The notes under the pieces: generated by a model
The model's database searches: none
Seen by the model: only the letters and a program-made list of their open reading frames with translations
Told to the model about the DNA's origin: nothing
Assembly (NCBI GenBank): GCA_024291935.2
Contig: CM044306.1
Location: forward strand, 3,544,501 to 3,608,500
Length of the DNA: 64,000 nucleotides
Reading direction: 5' to 3'
Source: Okapia johnstoni
Taxonomy: Eukaryota; Chordata; Mammalia; Artiodactyla; Giraffidae
Translations under genes and position numbers: made by a program
In this document: one piece after another, positions 1 through 11,269 of the stretch
Numbering within the stretch: position 1 is the first letter of the stretch
Layout: the number at the start of each line of letters is the position of its first letter

Positions 1-1375
1 ACTGAGCTACCGGGGAACTTTTTCATAAGGGGACCTAATAGCAGGGTATGGTGATAGGATTAGTGCTTTGGATAAAGTTAGGGGTGAGTGGGGAGCAGGG
101 AACTGAAACTTCAACACTTACAAATGCTATGCACTGTAATTCAGGCTTTACATATATTGCACTATCTAACAATATTTTGAAAGGTACGTATTAGTTCCAT
201 TTTATAGATATTTGTCCAGTGTTTATGCTGGTAACTCTAATTCAAGTCTTTACACATTTTAGTATAGCAAACTGCTGTACTAATAATGTCAATTTATCTA
301 GTGAACATCTTTTAATTTTTTTTTACATTCAAGCATGGTAACTTTTGTCAAATAAACAAATTTTGTTAATTTATATTGAGGAATGATACCAAATAGCAGA
401 ATTTTCAGACACGGGGAAAAGAGGCTGCTTCATGTAAGAAGCCCAGATTATTAGGAGAATAAATGTTTGCCAAAAATCAGAGTTCTACAGCTCAAAGAAG
501 GAAATGAGTAGTAAACCTTCCAAGGATGAACTAGTCATGTTTTCAACCTTTACTATGCTTTCTGGTCTACTCTTCAGAGCCCACAGCAGAAGCTCTAAAT
601 GCCACTGGCACCCAAGCTGACTTGTCACCCTGAAACAGATCCCCAGGTTTAAAATATATATATATATATAGGTGTGACTCTCTCTGAGCAAGTTCAGGTC
701 TGGGTTCATGACACCGACCTCCATGAACCACAGTCACCTCACTCTCTGGACACGGTCAGTGTTCAGTGTGTTTAAGGGATGTGTCTTTGGCCCTCCTGGG
801 CAAGGCAGAGATGACCTCCCCCAAGGCTCTCACTCAGACAGGTATTTTTCTGACCCCCTCAATGGCCTCTGGATTGGGAGGTTGTTCTCTCAGCCCCTTC
901 AAACTACTGGGTCATCAGCCTGCCCGATTTTGACTCACACTGCTACACACAGTCAGACAGACCCAGGAGACAAGAGATTCATTCTGGAGATTCATTCTCA
1001 CTCACTGAACAAGTGAGTCTCTAGACTCTAGAGTCTGGAGCCACACAGAAGTCCCCTGCAGATGCTCCCCATGTTCCAGGGGGCCATCCTCACTCTCGTG
1101 AACTCCTAGCCGCAGAGTCAGCTCTGTGCATGAAGGAGCATCCAGGCATTGTAGCCCTAACCGTCCAATCCTACTCTCAGACCCTTCCCAGCTGAAGCCT
1201 TAGGTGCCATAGAGCTTCAGGAGAAGCAAGACAAGCCATCTCCACCGTGCCTTCTTCAAACTGCTGACCTGCATAATCGTTCAGTTGGTAAAATGGCTGG
1301 TTTATACCACGAAGCCTGGGGGCTTTTGTTTTAGAGCAACAGTCACTGGAATGGCGAGGAAGGTTTTAGGGCCCT
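1..1375. other. No gene seen; unassigned noncoding DNA
   Basis: The first part (about 120-480) is AT-rich and the rest is of mixed composition. Short open frames near 485-724 (minus) and 708-1016 (plus) overlap each other on opposite strands, resemble no family I know, and have no convincing splice or promoter context. I assign no function. A weak MIR-like look at 120-230 is too degraded to call. Confidence 0.6.
653..670. repeat. (AT)n microsatellite
   Basis: An uninterrupted run of about nine AT dinucleotides. Confidence 0.9.
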
Positions 1376-1523
1376 GCCACTTAAACTGCAGTCCCAGGAC
1401 TGGCTATGTCAGCATCATCAGGAGTTAGTTAATAACGTGGAAACTCCAGCCTGTTTCTCGCCACTAAAACAGAACCTGCATTTTAACAAGATCCCCTAAG
1501 TAATCTGAATGCACATCAAAGTG
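1376..1523 (+). mobile_element. MER5A-like hAT relic
   Basis: The segment follows the order of the short nonautonomous MER5A element: a block about a base context of CAGCATCATCAG, then a TTTTAACAAG block near 1480, then a block ending in TGCACATCAAAGTG. It is heavily diverged, as expected of an old mammalian DNA transposon. Ends are approximate. Confidence 0.7.
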
Positions 1524-1529
1524 TCTTTC

Positions 1530-2553
1530 TCACCCTGTTCCAATTTATTAAGCTAAGATGAACACACAGGAAGGTGCACACATCTTAAGTGACTATTTAC
1601 ACATGCCCAGATGAATATCTAGAACATTTCTATCATACCCGGAAAATTTCCACGTTTTTCGTGTGTCAAAAACTCTCTCCACTCCCTCCTAGAAATAACA
1701 ACTTTCCTTACTTCTATCATCATATGTTAATTTAGCTTCTTCTTGAATTTCATAAAGTTGGAATTGTTCATTATGAATAATTCATGCTGACTTGCTAATT
1801 TATGTTTGTTTCTGACTTCTTTTGGTGCAATAATATTTCTGAAATTTACTTATATTGTTGTGTGTATCCAGTGGCTTTTAATTTTAAAAAACTGCTGTGT
1901 AGTGATTCATCTAAACATACTATGCTTTTAATTGCATTTTCCTGTTGATGGATATTTGGTATTTCCTAGTTTGGGGCTTTTATGAATAAAGTGCTTTTGT
2001 GCTTGTGTGTATATATGCATGTGGACACATGCGTTCATTTCTCTGAGAAAGAAGCGCCGAGGAGGGGAACTGCTGGGTCATGGGTAGGTGTATGTTTAAC
2101 TTTATTAGAAATTGCCAGAGTGTTTTTCAGTGTGGTTGGACCACTTTACACTCCCACAAGCAATAAGGAGGTTTTCATTCACTCAACGTCCTTGACAATA
2201 GTTGGTACTGTCAGCTGCTTAAACATAGCCTTTCAGATGGGTGTGTGGTAGAATCTCTTTGTGATTTTAATTTGAATTTTCAGATGACTAATGAGGAGGA
2301 GCCCTTTTTCATATATGTACTGGCTAGCAGATACCTTCTTTCTAGAAGTGCCTACCCAAGTCTTTTCCCCATATGTCTTTATTATTATTATCGAGTTACG
2401 AGAGCTCAGTGACGTTTTGGATACAACTCCTTTGTTGGGCATGTGCATGATAGGCAACTCTGCAGACAGTCCCTGATAATCCCCACCTCGAGGTTTTCAC
2501 AATTGCTTGGTTGTCTAATTACTCTGGCTAAGACCTTCCAGGCTATGTTAAAA
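1530..2553 (-). mobile_element. Old L1 3' fragment, minus
   Basis: On the plus strand the antisense of the old L1M 3' region can be followed in order: the GAACATTTCTATCAT block near 1622, GTTGATGGATATTTGG near 1944, the AACTGCTGGGTCATG block near 2068 and AGAAATTGCCAGAGTG near 2108. Past about 2480 the match jumps to a different part of L1 (CTCTGGCTAAGACCTTCCAG near 2522), so an internal deletion is likely. No open frame survives. Confidence 0.8.
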
Positions 2554-2561
2554 GATGCAGC

Positions 2562-2947
2562 ACAGACTCCCTTGGGGGTCAAGTGGGTAAGAGTCTGTCT
2601 GCCAGTGCAAGGAATACGGGTTAATCCTTGGTCCAGGAAGATTTCCCATGCCACGGTGCAACTAGGCCCGAGAGCCCTGGCTACTGAAGGGCACATCCTG
2701 GAGCCTGTGCTCTGCAGCAGAAGAGACCACCCGATGAGAAGCCTGTGCTCCGCAACCAGCGGGGAGCCCCACTCACAGCTAGAGAGGAGCCCCGCTCACC
2801 ACCACTAGAGAGGAGCCCCCCTCACAACCAGCAGGGAGCCCCTCTCACCACTAGAGAGGAGCCCCACTCACCACCACTAGAGAAAGTGTGAGCTCAGCAA
2901 TGAAGACCTAGCACAGCCAAAAATGAATAAATTAAAAAAAAAAAAAG
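2562..2947 (+). mobile_element. CHR-type tRNA-derived SINE with expanded interior
   Basis: The element runs from a tRNA-like head (a TTGGGGGTCAAGTGGGTAAG block at 2571, GGGTTAATCCTTGG standing for the B box at 2619) through the CHR body to a tail AAAAATGAATAAATT plus an A-run at 2935-2947. It lies between L1 pieces on both sides, so it probably landed inside an old L1. The body is longer than usual because of the array at 2764-2884. Confidence 0.8.
2764..2884 (+). repeat. Five-copy short tandem array inside the CHR SINE
   Basis: The motif GAGCCCCNCTCAC begins at 2764, 2787, 2813, 2836 and 2859, spaced 23-26 bases, each followed by a variable CACCACTAGAGAG-like spacer. A standard CHR element, as I recall it, carries this block about once, so four extra copies appear to have been added by slippage or unequal exchange. 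Confidence 0.8.
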
Positions 2948-3345
2948 GCAGCAAGAGCAACTACCTTTATTTTATTCCTGATTTTAGAGGTTTTTTACAT
3001 TTTGCACAATGATTTTGAGGTCCGTCCATGTTGTTGGCATGTATCAATAGCTTGTTCCTTTTTTAAAAAGTTTTTTTTTCAATTGTATTAAAAGTTCCTT
3101 CTTATTATTGAATAGTATCCCACCATATGGCTATTTCAGCCACTGATGAGCACTTAGACTGTTTCTAGTTTGGGGCTATTTGGAGTAATGGCACTATGAA
3201 CTTCTGGGTACAAGTCTTTATGTAGACATGTGTTTTCATTTCTCTTTAGTATATACCTAAGTGTGGAACTATTTGATCATATATTTGTGAATTTATATTT
3301 AACTTTTTAAGAAACTGCCAAACTATTTTCCAAATAGGTCATTTT
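2948..3345 (-). mobile_element. Old L1 3' fragment, minus
   Basis: Starts with TTCCTGATTTTAGAGG-type L1 ORF2 antisense near 2976, then shifts to the 3' UTR antisense (GTCCATGTTGTTGGCATG near 3024, TTTTCATTTCTC near 3233, AAGAAACTGCCAAAC near 3310). Order suggests the same or a related copy to the L1 at 1530-2553, rearranged and split by the SINE. Confidence 0.75.
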
Positions 3346-4974
3346 TTAATTAAAAAAAATTTTCCAAGAGCCTTCAAATCTTCCAAAACTTTTGACTTTT
3401 TCACTATATTTACAAAGCAAAGAAAAATATTTTGATAGATAGTTAAATTTTGTTATAGCTACACTCATATAAATGTATATCTTTAGTATTAACAGCCAAA
3501 CCAGTATTTTTTCATTACTTTCCAATAACTGTAGACCAAATCTTTAAGCTGATTTGGAGAAATCCCACATTGATCTATTTCCATTTAATAACGATACAGG
3601 ATTCTAATACCAAAGAACAAAGAGCATAGAACAAAAACAGATTGACTTTGAAAGCTAACTGGGAAATTCCAAGAGACTCATGAAGGGAAGTATCGCCATC
3701 TCACTTTATGGTAATTATTGACCTGAGTTCCTGGTGCCCACTTTGAGAATTCTCTCAAAGTATAAGATGTTTTCCCCTTTATGATAAAGTAGAACTATCA
3801 CAGTCAACATTACTTATATTTTCAAATGCCTAAAGTTTTATTTTATGCTTCTTTTTTAAAAAAATTAAAAAATAACATGATTTTACAGGAATTAAGCAAT
3901 GTTGTTTGGTCTAGCTGGATGAATATAAAAATTGACATGCAGTCAGATGTGGTCTGGACAAAACATCTTTTGTTTTTTCTAGGAAGTGCCCTATGCATTT
4001 CAATTATATCCTGGTGCACACGAGTGTGATGGATGATTTCAAAATATTATGTTGTCGAATCACTGGGAATTAACGATACACTAAATATCATGAGAACAAA
4101 AGGACTGGGGAAACCAGTTCCAGTAAATTAAGATCCACCTTAGCTGTTACTCCCATGAGCAACCTTCACTTGAACTTGACTAGAGTGATTATAAGGTTTT
4201 GTTCAATTTTGACCCAAGATGTGTGAATTAGGCTAATAATAGAAAGAGCAACAAATACTCTTTTTAAAAACAGTATATATTTTTCTGATACCAATATAAT
4301 TTCTGAAATAAATCAAAGAAAGGATACGCAAAATTTAATTCTTGAATTTTACCGAATATGTTGCTTTGGACAATAAATAATTCTATTAAATCCAACCAAG
4401 AAATCACACTGGAATGAAGCATTTGAGAGGATCATTCAGAATTCAAACCTGAAGCAGAAAAAGACTGCAGTTTTGCTGATGTGTGCTCATTTAATTTTGC
4501 AGAGAAAAAAGCTCCCCTTACAGCACTGTGAAAGAGTTAACATGCTTCTGAACATTCAGAAAGAGAAACTTAGGTACTGGAAGAATTGGGCTTATTGTTC
4601 CTTGAATATTTACCATTTTCTCAGAAATATGTGGCAGCATAATGTTATCATTTTCAAGGTGCTACCAATGGCAATGTGGATATCACTGCCATCTCTGAGA
4701 TGTTTTGCAAATATTTCTCTTCTTGGCCAAGCCACAGATTCAATTTGTGCTCAGTTAAGCCCTCATAAAATAGTCTCTTTGACAAATGATTGTTTTTTTC
4801 CTTCTCGACCCAGAGAAATGCCAGACTGGGCTATTTTCACTTTTGGTGGGAAATGTTCCATTCAGACTGACGCACAATTACGTGGCAAACATCCTGATGT
4901 TCTTTTCTTGTCACAGGGCTGAACTTCAGGGAGGTGTGAAAGTGACCTGATAATTATGATAAAAATAGCTAACT
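3346..4974. other. No gene seen; AT-rich noncoding DNA
   Basis: AT-rich with no repeat I can name. A 149-codon open frame at 4473-4922 (plus) has no recognisable domain and no supporting start context or paralog known to me. I treat it as chance, though its length is above average for this composition. Confidence 0.55.
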
Positions 4975-5130
4975 TAGCATGTTCCACACATGGTACCTAA
5001 AGTATCTCATGGACTTGCTACCCCAAGCTGAGTTAACTACTATTATTATTCCCATTTTACATAAGAAGAGACTGAGACTAATGAAGACTAAATAATTTAC
5101 CTATAATCAGTAAGTGGCAGCCTAATTTTC
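4975..5130 (-). mobile_element. MIR SINE fragment, minus
   Basis: The plus strand carries the MIR core in reverse: a TATTATTATTCCCATTTTAC block at 5041 followed by AAGAAGAGACTGAGAC, AATAATTTACC and AGTAAGTGGCAGCC in the expected order. Confidence 0.8.
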
Positions 5131-5394
5131 ACCATCTTTAACCATTCTTCATGAGTACTGAATAATAAAACTTTGGCTCAAAGACTTTGGTTTACCCATT
5201 TAAATGTATGGCAAAAACCACCATAATATTGTAAAATAATTAGTCCCCAAGTAAAATAAATAAATTTATTAAAAAAAGAAATCTCTTCGGATTATAAGCA
5301 CAAAACTGAGCCCCTTAGTATCTACACAATTTTCCTATGAAATCATGTAGACTTTGTGGAAAAACACAAATTGTGCAGACGCTTAATATAAGCA

Positions 5395-5736
5395 GAGTCC
5401 CTTGGACTGCAAAGAGATCCAATCAATCCATCCTAAAAGAGATCAATCCTGGGTGTTCATTGGAAGGACTGATGTTGAAGCTGAAACTCCAATACTTTGG
5501 CCACCTCATGCGAAGGGTTGACTCATTGGAAAAGACCCTAATGCTGGGTAGGATTGGGGGCGGGAGGAGAAGGGGACGACAGAGGATGAGATGGTTGGAT
5601 GGCATCACCGACTCGATGGACATGGGTTTGGGTGGACTCCGGGAGTTGGTGATGGACAGGGAAGCCCAGCGTGCTGCAATTCATGGGGTCGCAAAGAGTC
5701 AGCACGACTGAGCGACTGAACTGAACTGAACTGAAT
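5395..5736 (+). mobile_element. BovB LINE, 5'-truncated 3' end (young type)
   Basis: Begins at GAGTCCCTTGGACTGC and ends in CTGAACTGAACTGAACTGAA. One frame still reads through the last part of the BovB protein ([10 protein letters not shown], then [19 protein letters not shown]), open from 5337 to 5711, so the copy is little decayed. The upstream endonuclease and reverse transcriptase regions are absent. It is close in sequence to the copy at 45995-46290. It is not a host gene. Confidence 0.93.
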
Positions 5737-5805
5737 ACCTAAACTATATTAACATAGTAAAAACAGACTGCTATTAAAAATATTTTTTCTGTGGATACAT
5801 ACACA

Positions 5806-5994
5806 GCTTCCCTGGTAGCTCAGCTGGTAAAGATCTGGGTTTGATTCCTGGGTTGGGAAGATCCCCTGGAGAAGGGAATGGCAATCCATTCCAGTATCCT
5901 TGCCTGGAGAATCCCATGGACAGAGGAGCCTGGCGGGCTATAGCCCATGGGATCACAAGAGTCAGACACGACTTAATGACTAAACCACCACAGC
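5806..5994 (+). mobile_element. Bov-tA SINE with 10-base TSD
   Basis: Starts GCTTCCCTGGTAGCTCAGCT and ends after AGTCAGACACGACTTAATGAC. The 10-base word TACATACACA is present on both sides, at 5796-5805 and 5995-6004, an exact target-site duplication. A short CA run follows to 6010. Confidence 0.93.
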
Positions 5995-6247
5995 TACATA
6001 CACACACACACGCACTGCCAGGAAGGACCCTAGACTATTAAGTAAAATCTCAGGCAGTCCCTAAGTGGTGAAATTATAAAGACAAAATGCCTGTGATACA
6101 GGCAGCTAAGTATTAGAATGACTGAAAAGCAATGCCTCAACTTATTTCTATGGTAACGGAGACAAATCCTGATTGCTTGGCAAACAGTCACTGTCCAGGA
6201 CCAAAAGAGGAGGCGCGAGGGGTGGACAGAAGCTCTTTGAGCTCACT

Positions 6248-6274
6248 GCTGCTGCTGCTGCTGCTGCTGCTGCT
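6248..6274. repeat. (GCT)9 microsatellite at the tail of Bov-A2
   Basis: Nine uninterrupted GCT units, the AGC repeat typical of the Bov-A2 3' end seen in reverse. Likely length-variable between animals. Confidence 0.9.
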
Positions 6275-6535
6275 AAGTCGCTTCAGTCGTGTCCGACTCT
6301 GTGCGACCCCATAGACGGCAGCCCACCAGGCTCCCCTGTCCCTGGGATTCTCCAAGCAAGAACACTGGAGTGGGTTGCCATTTCCTTATCCAATGCATGA
6401 AAGAGAAAAGTGAAAGGGAAGTCGCTCAGTCCTGTCTGACTCTTAGCAACCCCACGGACTGCAGCCTACCAGGCTCCTCCGTCCATGGGATTCTCCAGGC
6501 AAGAGTACTGGAGTGGGGTGCCATTGCCTTCTCCC
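6248..6535 (-). mobile_element. Bov-A2 dimeric SINE with perfect 11-base TSD
   Basis: Two Bov-A units in tandem, each reading (reverse strand relative to the element) TCGTGTCCGACTC or a variant through TTCTCCAGGCAAGA, joined by a GAAAGAGAAAAGTGAAAG linker near 6399. TTGAGCTCACT occurs exactly at 6237-6247 and 6536-6546. The perfect duplication and low divergence point to a relatively recent insertion. Confidence 0.93.
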
Positions 6536-6546
6536 TTGAGCTCACT

Positions 6547-6850
6547 AGTGCTATTTATTTAACACCTTTTCTCTTTTCTCACAATTCATATGCTGCACAC
6601 CAACCATCCTAGCCTCTTTGTTGACCCCTATATACACCAGAAATGATCTGCAACACAAGCTTTGGAGTCACCCGGAGTAATTACCACCATATCCAATCGG
6701 TCCTTCCCATTTAAATGAATTTTGAAAGGCTTCCTCACTCCACTGCCTGTGAGCTTCTACATTTTTCTTTCCCCCATAACCAGGAAACTATGACTCAGTG
6801 ACCTGAGAACACAGTCTGAAAGACTGCCTGCTCCTGGTTTAGAACAGAGA
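6547..6850. other. No gene seen; unassigned
   Basis: Mixed-composition DNA with no repeat or coding signal I can name. Confidence 0.5.
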
Positions 6851-7073
6851 TCAATGATTTTTTTTTTCTTTAAATGTCCAGGTAAAAAATATTTTTGACC
6901 TTAAGGGGCAGGCAATTTCTCTTATAACTACTCAACTTTGCATTGTAGTGCAAAACATCCTCAGATAACACGTGAATGGATGAGGGTGGTGGTGTTCTAA
7001 TAAAATTTTATTTATAAACCTGGCCAGTGGGCCAGATTTTGCCCACAGGTGCACCAGTTTGCCATCCCCTGGT
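6851..7073 (+). mobile_element. Nonautonomous hAT (MER-class) relic
   Basis: Shows the order of a well-known mammalian hAT fossil: AACTACTCAACTTTGC near 6926, a TTGTAGTGCAAAAC block, TTCTAATAAAATTTTATTTA near 6995, GGCCAGTGGGCCAGATTTTG at 7022 and an end in TTTGCCATCCCCTG. I am sure of the class but not of the exact family name. Confidence 0.65.
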
Positions 7074-8686
7074 TTGGACTGATGTACCATGTCATTTAGT
7101 GTTCAGTTCTTTGTGGATCTCTGATTGGCCCTTTATAGTCACGCAAAGATAGGGAAGATGAGATCCCAGGGACCAGGTCCTCCTTGTAGCCCCAGATCCG
7201 TGGCTTCTCCTAAGGCCTGTTTAGGTATCGCATCCTTGGATAATTTCACCCAACAGTGCCAGGAGAATACATATCAGTACTATTGTTAGCACTCTCTCTG
7301 TACGTATTTTCTTTTTTTTAACTGTGGGAAAAAATCTTCTCTCTGGCTAATAACTGCTGATGTCATGAAAAATGACTAATGCAAAATTTTCCAAAGCAGA
7401 CAGCTCTGGGCCATTTCTCAGGGGGACGTGGTCCTAGTTACATGGAGTGGCTGGGCAGGGTGACGCATCACACACAGGTTTCTTTGCATAAGGACAAAGA
7501 AGCAGTCTGTGGCTACTTGGCTTATGTGTTTAATAGGTGGGTGGACTCTGCCACACAGTTCGAATTTTTAAAAATTAAAGGCTTGCAGCTGGTAGTTTCA
7601 GAGGGTTTGTGTCATGGAAAGAGAGAATGGAGGATTCAAATGGTGAACATACCCATCCTTTCAACAGGCCGTTATTGGCAGAGTATTTGATGGCAGCCTT
7701 CTTGGAGGGATCTGAGTTTCATGGGCCATCTGAGCTCCAAGTGACCGATGGGAAAAGATGGAAAACAGTGCATCTGAGAGCTCACTCAGCAGTCGTGGTG
7801 AGTGTGAGAGCAGCTGGGGAAGGGCTCTTGGCAAAGCTGTGCAACTAAGCTTTTAGTCCAGCTCCCTTTTCTAATCCTAAATCAAACCACTACACTCGGT
7901 CCCTCCCTTTAATAAGCACTAAATCCACATGCTAGGTTTCAAAAGAAAGAAAAAACCTACTTTAACTGTTAAAACTTCCCTGAAACCTACTCATGGGAGC
8001 AGGCAACATATGGTGTTGTAATAATTTTTTTTTTTTAAAGCAAGACATCTGTAGGATTCAAGCAATAGCTAAAATCTATTGGATTCCAGAAACTCTTATA
8101 AGCTGAACTCCAACACAGATAAATTATTTTTATTAGGTTCAGCGATGGACAATTCATGAAGGAAAGTCTACTGGAAAATGACTTTTCCAAAGAGGAACTT
8201 TGGTAAAGTATAAGTCGACGTCTTGATTTCAAAGAGAGTGCTAAGAAAATTATTTTAATTTTCAATGCATGTGTGATTGAGCATGGCTACAAAAATCGAC
8301 AGAAATACTGGGAGACAATGGTGAGCAGACGAGTTCCCCTACCACAGCTTCTCTAGGAAGCATCTCTGAGTGCTTGGTGCTGTCTAGTTACATAGGAAAT
8401 ATCCCTGACCGTATATAATATACCAGGCATCTTGCAAGCCATTTAGAATGCAGTGCTATGTAAAACAGCAGAAAACCAACCTGCCAAGAATTTAAACCTA
8501 AAAGTAGATACTAAAAACGGCAGACAATTAATGGACTATCGTGGTGCCTGGGGGAAATTTTTTAAGATGTTGATTTTTACCCGAAGACTGAACACTGAAC
8601 AAGTGTTAGTCAATACAATGGCTGGCTGGAGAGGCCTCCAGGCCTTGAGGCGAAGTGAGCTGTGTTTGAGGAAAGCAAAGTACAAC
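7074..8686. other. No gene seen; unassigned
   Basis: Two overlapping plus-strand frames (7379-7690 and 7609-7848) and a minus frame (8035-8265) show no domain I recognise and no shared reading across them. I see no repeat I can name. Poly-T run at 8026-8036. Confidence 0.5.
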
Positions 8687-8892
8687 AACTTCCCTGGTGA
8701 CTCAGTGGTAAAGAACCTACATGCCAATGAAGGAGACTCAGGTTCGATCCCTGGTCTGAGAAGATCCCCTGGAGAAGGGAATGGCAACCCACTCCAGTAT
8801 TCTTGCCTGGAGAATCCCATGGAAAGAGGAGCCTGGCGGGCTACAGTCCATGGGGTCACACAGAGTCGGACATGACTGAGCATGCTCACACG
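8687..8892 (+). mobile_element. Bov-tA SINE
   Basis: Full-length: ACTTCCCTGGTGACTCAGTG head, GGTTCGATCCCTGG B box at 8742, body, and GGACATGACTGAG end with a short CACACG tail. No clear TSD. Frames reading through it on both strands are SINE translation, not genes. Confidence 0.93.
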
Positions 8893-9524
8893 CATTACAG
8901 ATATTTCAAATTTTTCATAGCAATGAATTCTTTGTAAACCATGAAATGACTAGAACTACTTTCTAATGAAAACAAAACCAACCAAGTGCAGTAGAACAAG
9001 ACATTGCATTGAAAAAACCTGACTATAAAAGTTCAACATAACAAGGTTCTCTTGGAAAAAATCCTTTCCACTCCAATACCGATGTCACTTACTTACTTTT
9101 TGCAAACTCTTGTCCACTTTTGTCCATCTTCACAGTGACAACCATTCCTTTATTTTCTTTGTTTTCACTTAGTGTTACTTTTCATATTTCAAAGGATTCT
9201 ACATCATTATCTACATCCATCTTCGTAATGACGGCCAACACTCCACCTCTAAGTAATTGATTGTGACAATTCTAATTATGTGTCAACATTGAGTGATTGA
9301 GAAATTTATTTAAAAAGGGAAAAAAATTTCTGTACCAGGGCTTAAGGTATTCTCAAATCACTAAGTAAAAAGAAATGAATCATTCTACTAAAATTGTTGG
9401 AATAGGGCATATACTCCATTCATCTATAAAATATGGCAACAGCAACATGAATGGAATTAAATCTCAGAAATCTGAATACCTGCTAAAACCATTTATTATT
9501 TAAATACTACTAATTATTTTTATT
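8893..9524. other. No gene seen; AT-rich
   Basis: Nothing recognisable in either strand. Confidence 0.5.
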
Positions 9525-9600
9525 AGACTATTTTTTTAGAGCAGGTTTAGGCCCACAGCAAAATTGAACTCTCTTATGTAACACATTTTATCGAGAGCAC
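9525..9600 (-). mobile_element. Short L1M 3' fragment, minus
   Basis: TTTAGAGCAGGTTTAGGC near 9535 and CCCACAGCAAAATTGA match the antisense of an old L1 3' UTR. Short and diverged. Confidence 0.5.
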
Positions 9601-9689
9601 AAGTGAAAATAGAGGGGGAAAAACACCTGCCATCCACTCAGGGCACACCGTTAACTCCCCTTCCTCCTCTTGTCTGTCTCTGTCTCTCT

Positions 9690-10450
9690 CTCCATCTCTT
9701 TAGGCCATGCCCATCAATGCTTTGACTTCCCACTCCATTGAAACTACCCTGGTCAAGATCACAAAACAGCTACTTTTTGTCAAATCTAATAACCAATCAC
9801 ATGGCTTCTTCCTCCTAGACTGGCAGCTCCCACCTGCCACACTTTTCCATAACTTTGTTCATCCCATTGATCATATCTTATCCTTCTGTGTCCTTCATAC
9901 TCCAGCTCCTACCAAACTCTAGAATCAAAAGGACTCAGCCAGACAACATTACTCTGCACTACAGACACTTTTTTCCCCTTAAATAACTGAATCCAATCCC
10001 ATGGATTTAAAATCTTCTATTTGCTGATGAGTTCACAATTTATAGCTTCAGTCCTGAACCCTCCCTGAACTCCAGACTCATAAATCCAACTCTAAAACTT
10101 AAAATACAGAGAACAATTCATTCATAAATCTTTCTTTTCACACCCTCCTATCCACATCACTAGTGTACCTTCTCATGCTTCTCAGAAAACTGCACCCCTC
10201 TCTGTTCACTGGCTTGAACCAAAAGTTCAAAGTCTACCTTCATTTCTCACCACCCGCAACAGACAAATCAATATTAAGTTCTTGTAGTTTTATCTTCAAA
10301 ACATCCTAATCCTTCTCCTTATCACCACCTTCCTTCCAAGGAGCCACTGTGTCTCACCTGGACTGCTACTGTTGCCCACCTGGACCCACTCTTTCCTCTG
10401 CTGTTTTGAAACAGGGCATTCTTCACACAGTGGCTGGAGTCATGTGATTT
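9690..10450 (+). mobile_element. L2 LINE fragment, plus
   Basis: The stretch has the look of L2 upstream of its 3' end: C/T-rich sense text with ATCACTAGTGTACC, CACCTGGACTGCTACTG at 10357 and similar blocks. Heavily decayed with no coding frame. It is probably one copy with 11270-11530, separated by an LTR and a BovB tail. Confidence 0.5.
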
Positions 10451-10619
10451 GACGTACGAAATGGACTCTTGCCCCGGTTCTACTGAAACATTAATCCTAG
10501 GTGTCAAAGCGGGTGTCGGACAAAGCCTCGTGTGCAAGGTTTTTCAAAAGAAACCCAGGACAACTTGTTCCAAGCATCGTGAATCTCTCCCATCTATTCT
10601 GAACAAGAAAGTGCAATAG

Positions 10620-11110
10620 AAAGAGGCCTTAGGAAGACTCTGGGTCAAGCCATGTCTTTACCTCCTGCCTGGTAGAGCTGCCAGCAGGACAGGGCTCTTT
10701 CAGCAGAAAGGACCTGGATATGTGCTTCTGGGGGTTCAGGAGTGCTCGGTGGTCAGCAGTGTAAACCTTAACAATGTAACAGCCAACTATTTTACCAGCA
10801 AAGGCCAGTTTATTCAGGGATAGCTGGAGAACCATTACTTAGGATACCAGAACTACAGCTAACCATGGGCAAATCCAGAGAACAAGGAAGGGGAACTTGG
10901 TTATTATAAGGGAAGGGGGAAAGTTAGGAGGGGCTGTTCTAACAAAAGAGTCCATTGGAGGAGGCTGGGCGTCCAAAGTATGGAGGCTTCCCATTGGCTG
11001 GACTGCTACAGTCTCTGATTAGCTGGGCTATGGTCCAGGCAGAGGCAAGTTTTCTTCTTCCTTCTGGACTGTAAGGGAGGCAGCACCGCCTCATGGGAGA
11101 TGCAGCCAGG
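10620..11110 (-). mobile_element. Probable ERV solo LTR, minus
   Basis: Read on the minus strand the order is promoter-like: CCAAT box (AGCCAATGGGA, at 10990-11000), TATA-like ATAATAACC near 10900, and AATAAA near 10812 followed by a short R/U5-like stretch. That layout is typical of retroviral LTRs and the text resembles ruminant ERV LTRs. I could not define exact ends or a TSD; the BovB tail at 11111 abuts one side. Confidence 0.5.
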
Positions 11111-11260
11111 CTTTCCTGTCCTTCACTATCTCCTGGCGTTTGCTCAAACTTATGTCCATTGAGTCAGTGATGCTATCTAACCATCCCATCCCACCCTCTG
11201 CCGCCCCGTACTCCTCCTGCCCTCAATCCTTCCCAACATCAGGGTCTTTTCCAATGAGTC
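11111..11260 (-). mobile_element. BovB LINE 3' fragment, minus
   Basis: Plus strand reads CCTGTCCTTCACTATCTCCT through GGGTCTTTTCCAATGAGTC, the reverse of the BovB C-terminal coding region. The terminal TTCAG-type tail is missing, so both ends are truncated. Confidence 0.85.
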
Positions 11261-11269
11261 CTTTCTTTT

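Noticed and set aside
4473..4922. 149-codon plus frame
   Set aside because: Not recognised, no promoter or exon signals; kept only as a note.
5806..5994. tRNA gene-like B boxes (GGTTCGATCC and variants) in many places
   Set aside because: All lie in Bov-tA or CHR SINE heads; none has a full tRNA cloverleaf.
6248..6535. CRISPR-like or satellite array from the repeated half units
   Set aside because: It is the normal dimer structure of Bov-A2; no regular spacers exist.
8687..8892. Same protein text recurring in many frames (for example GSIPGLRRSPGEGNGNPLQY)
   Set aside because: This is translated Bov-tA SINE, not a gene family.
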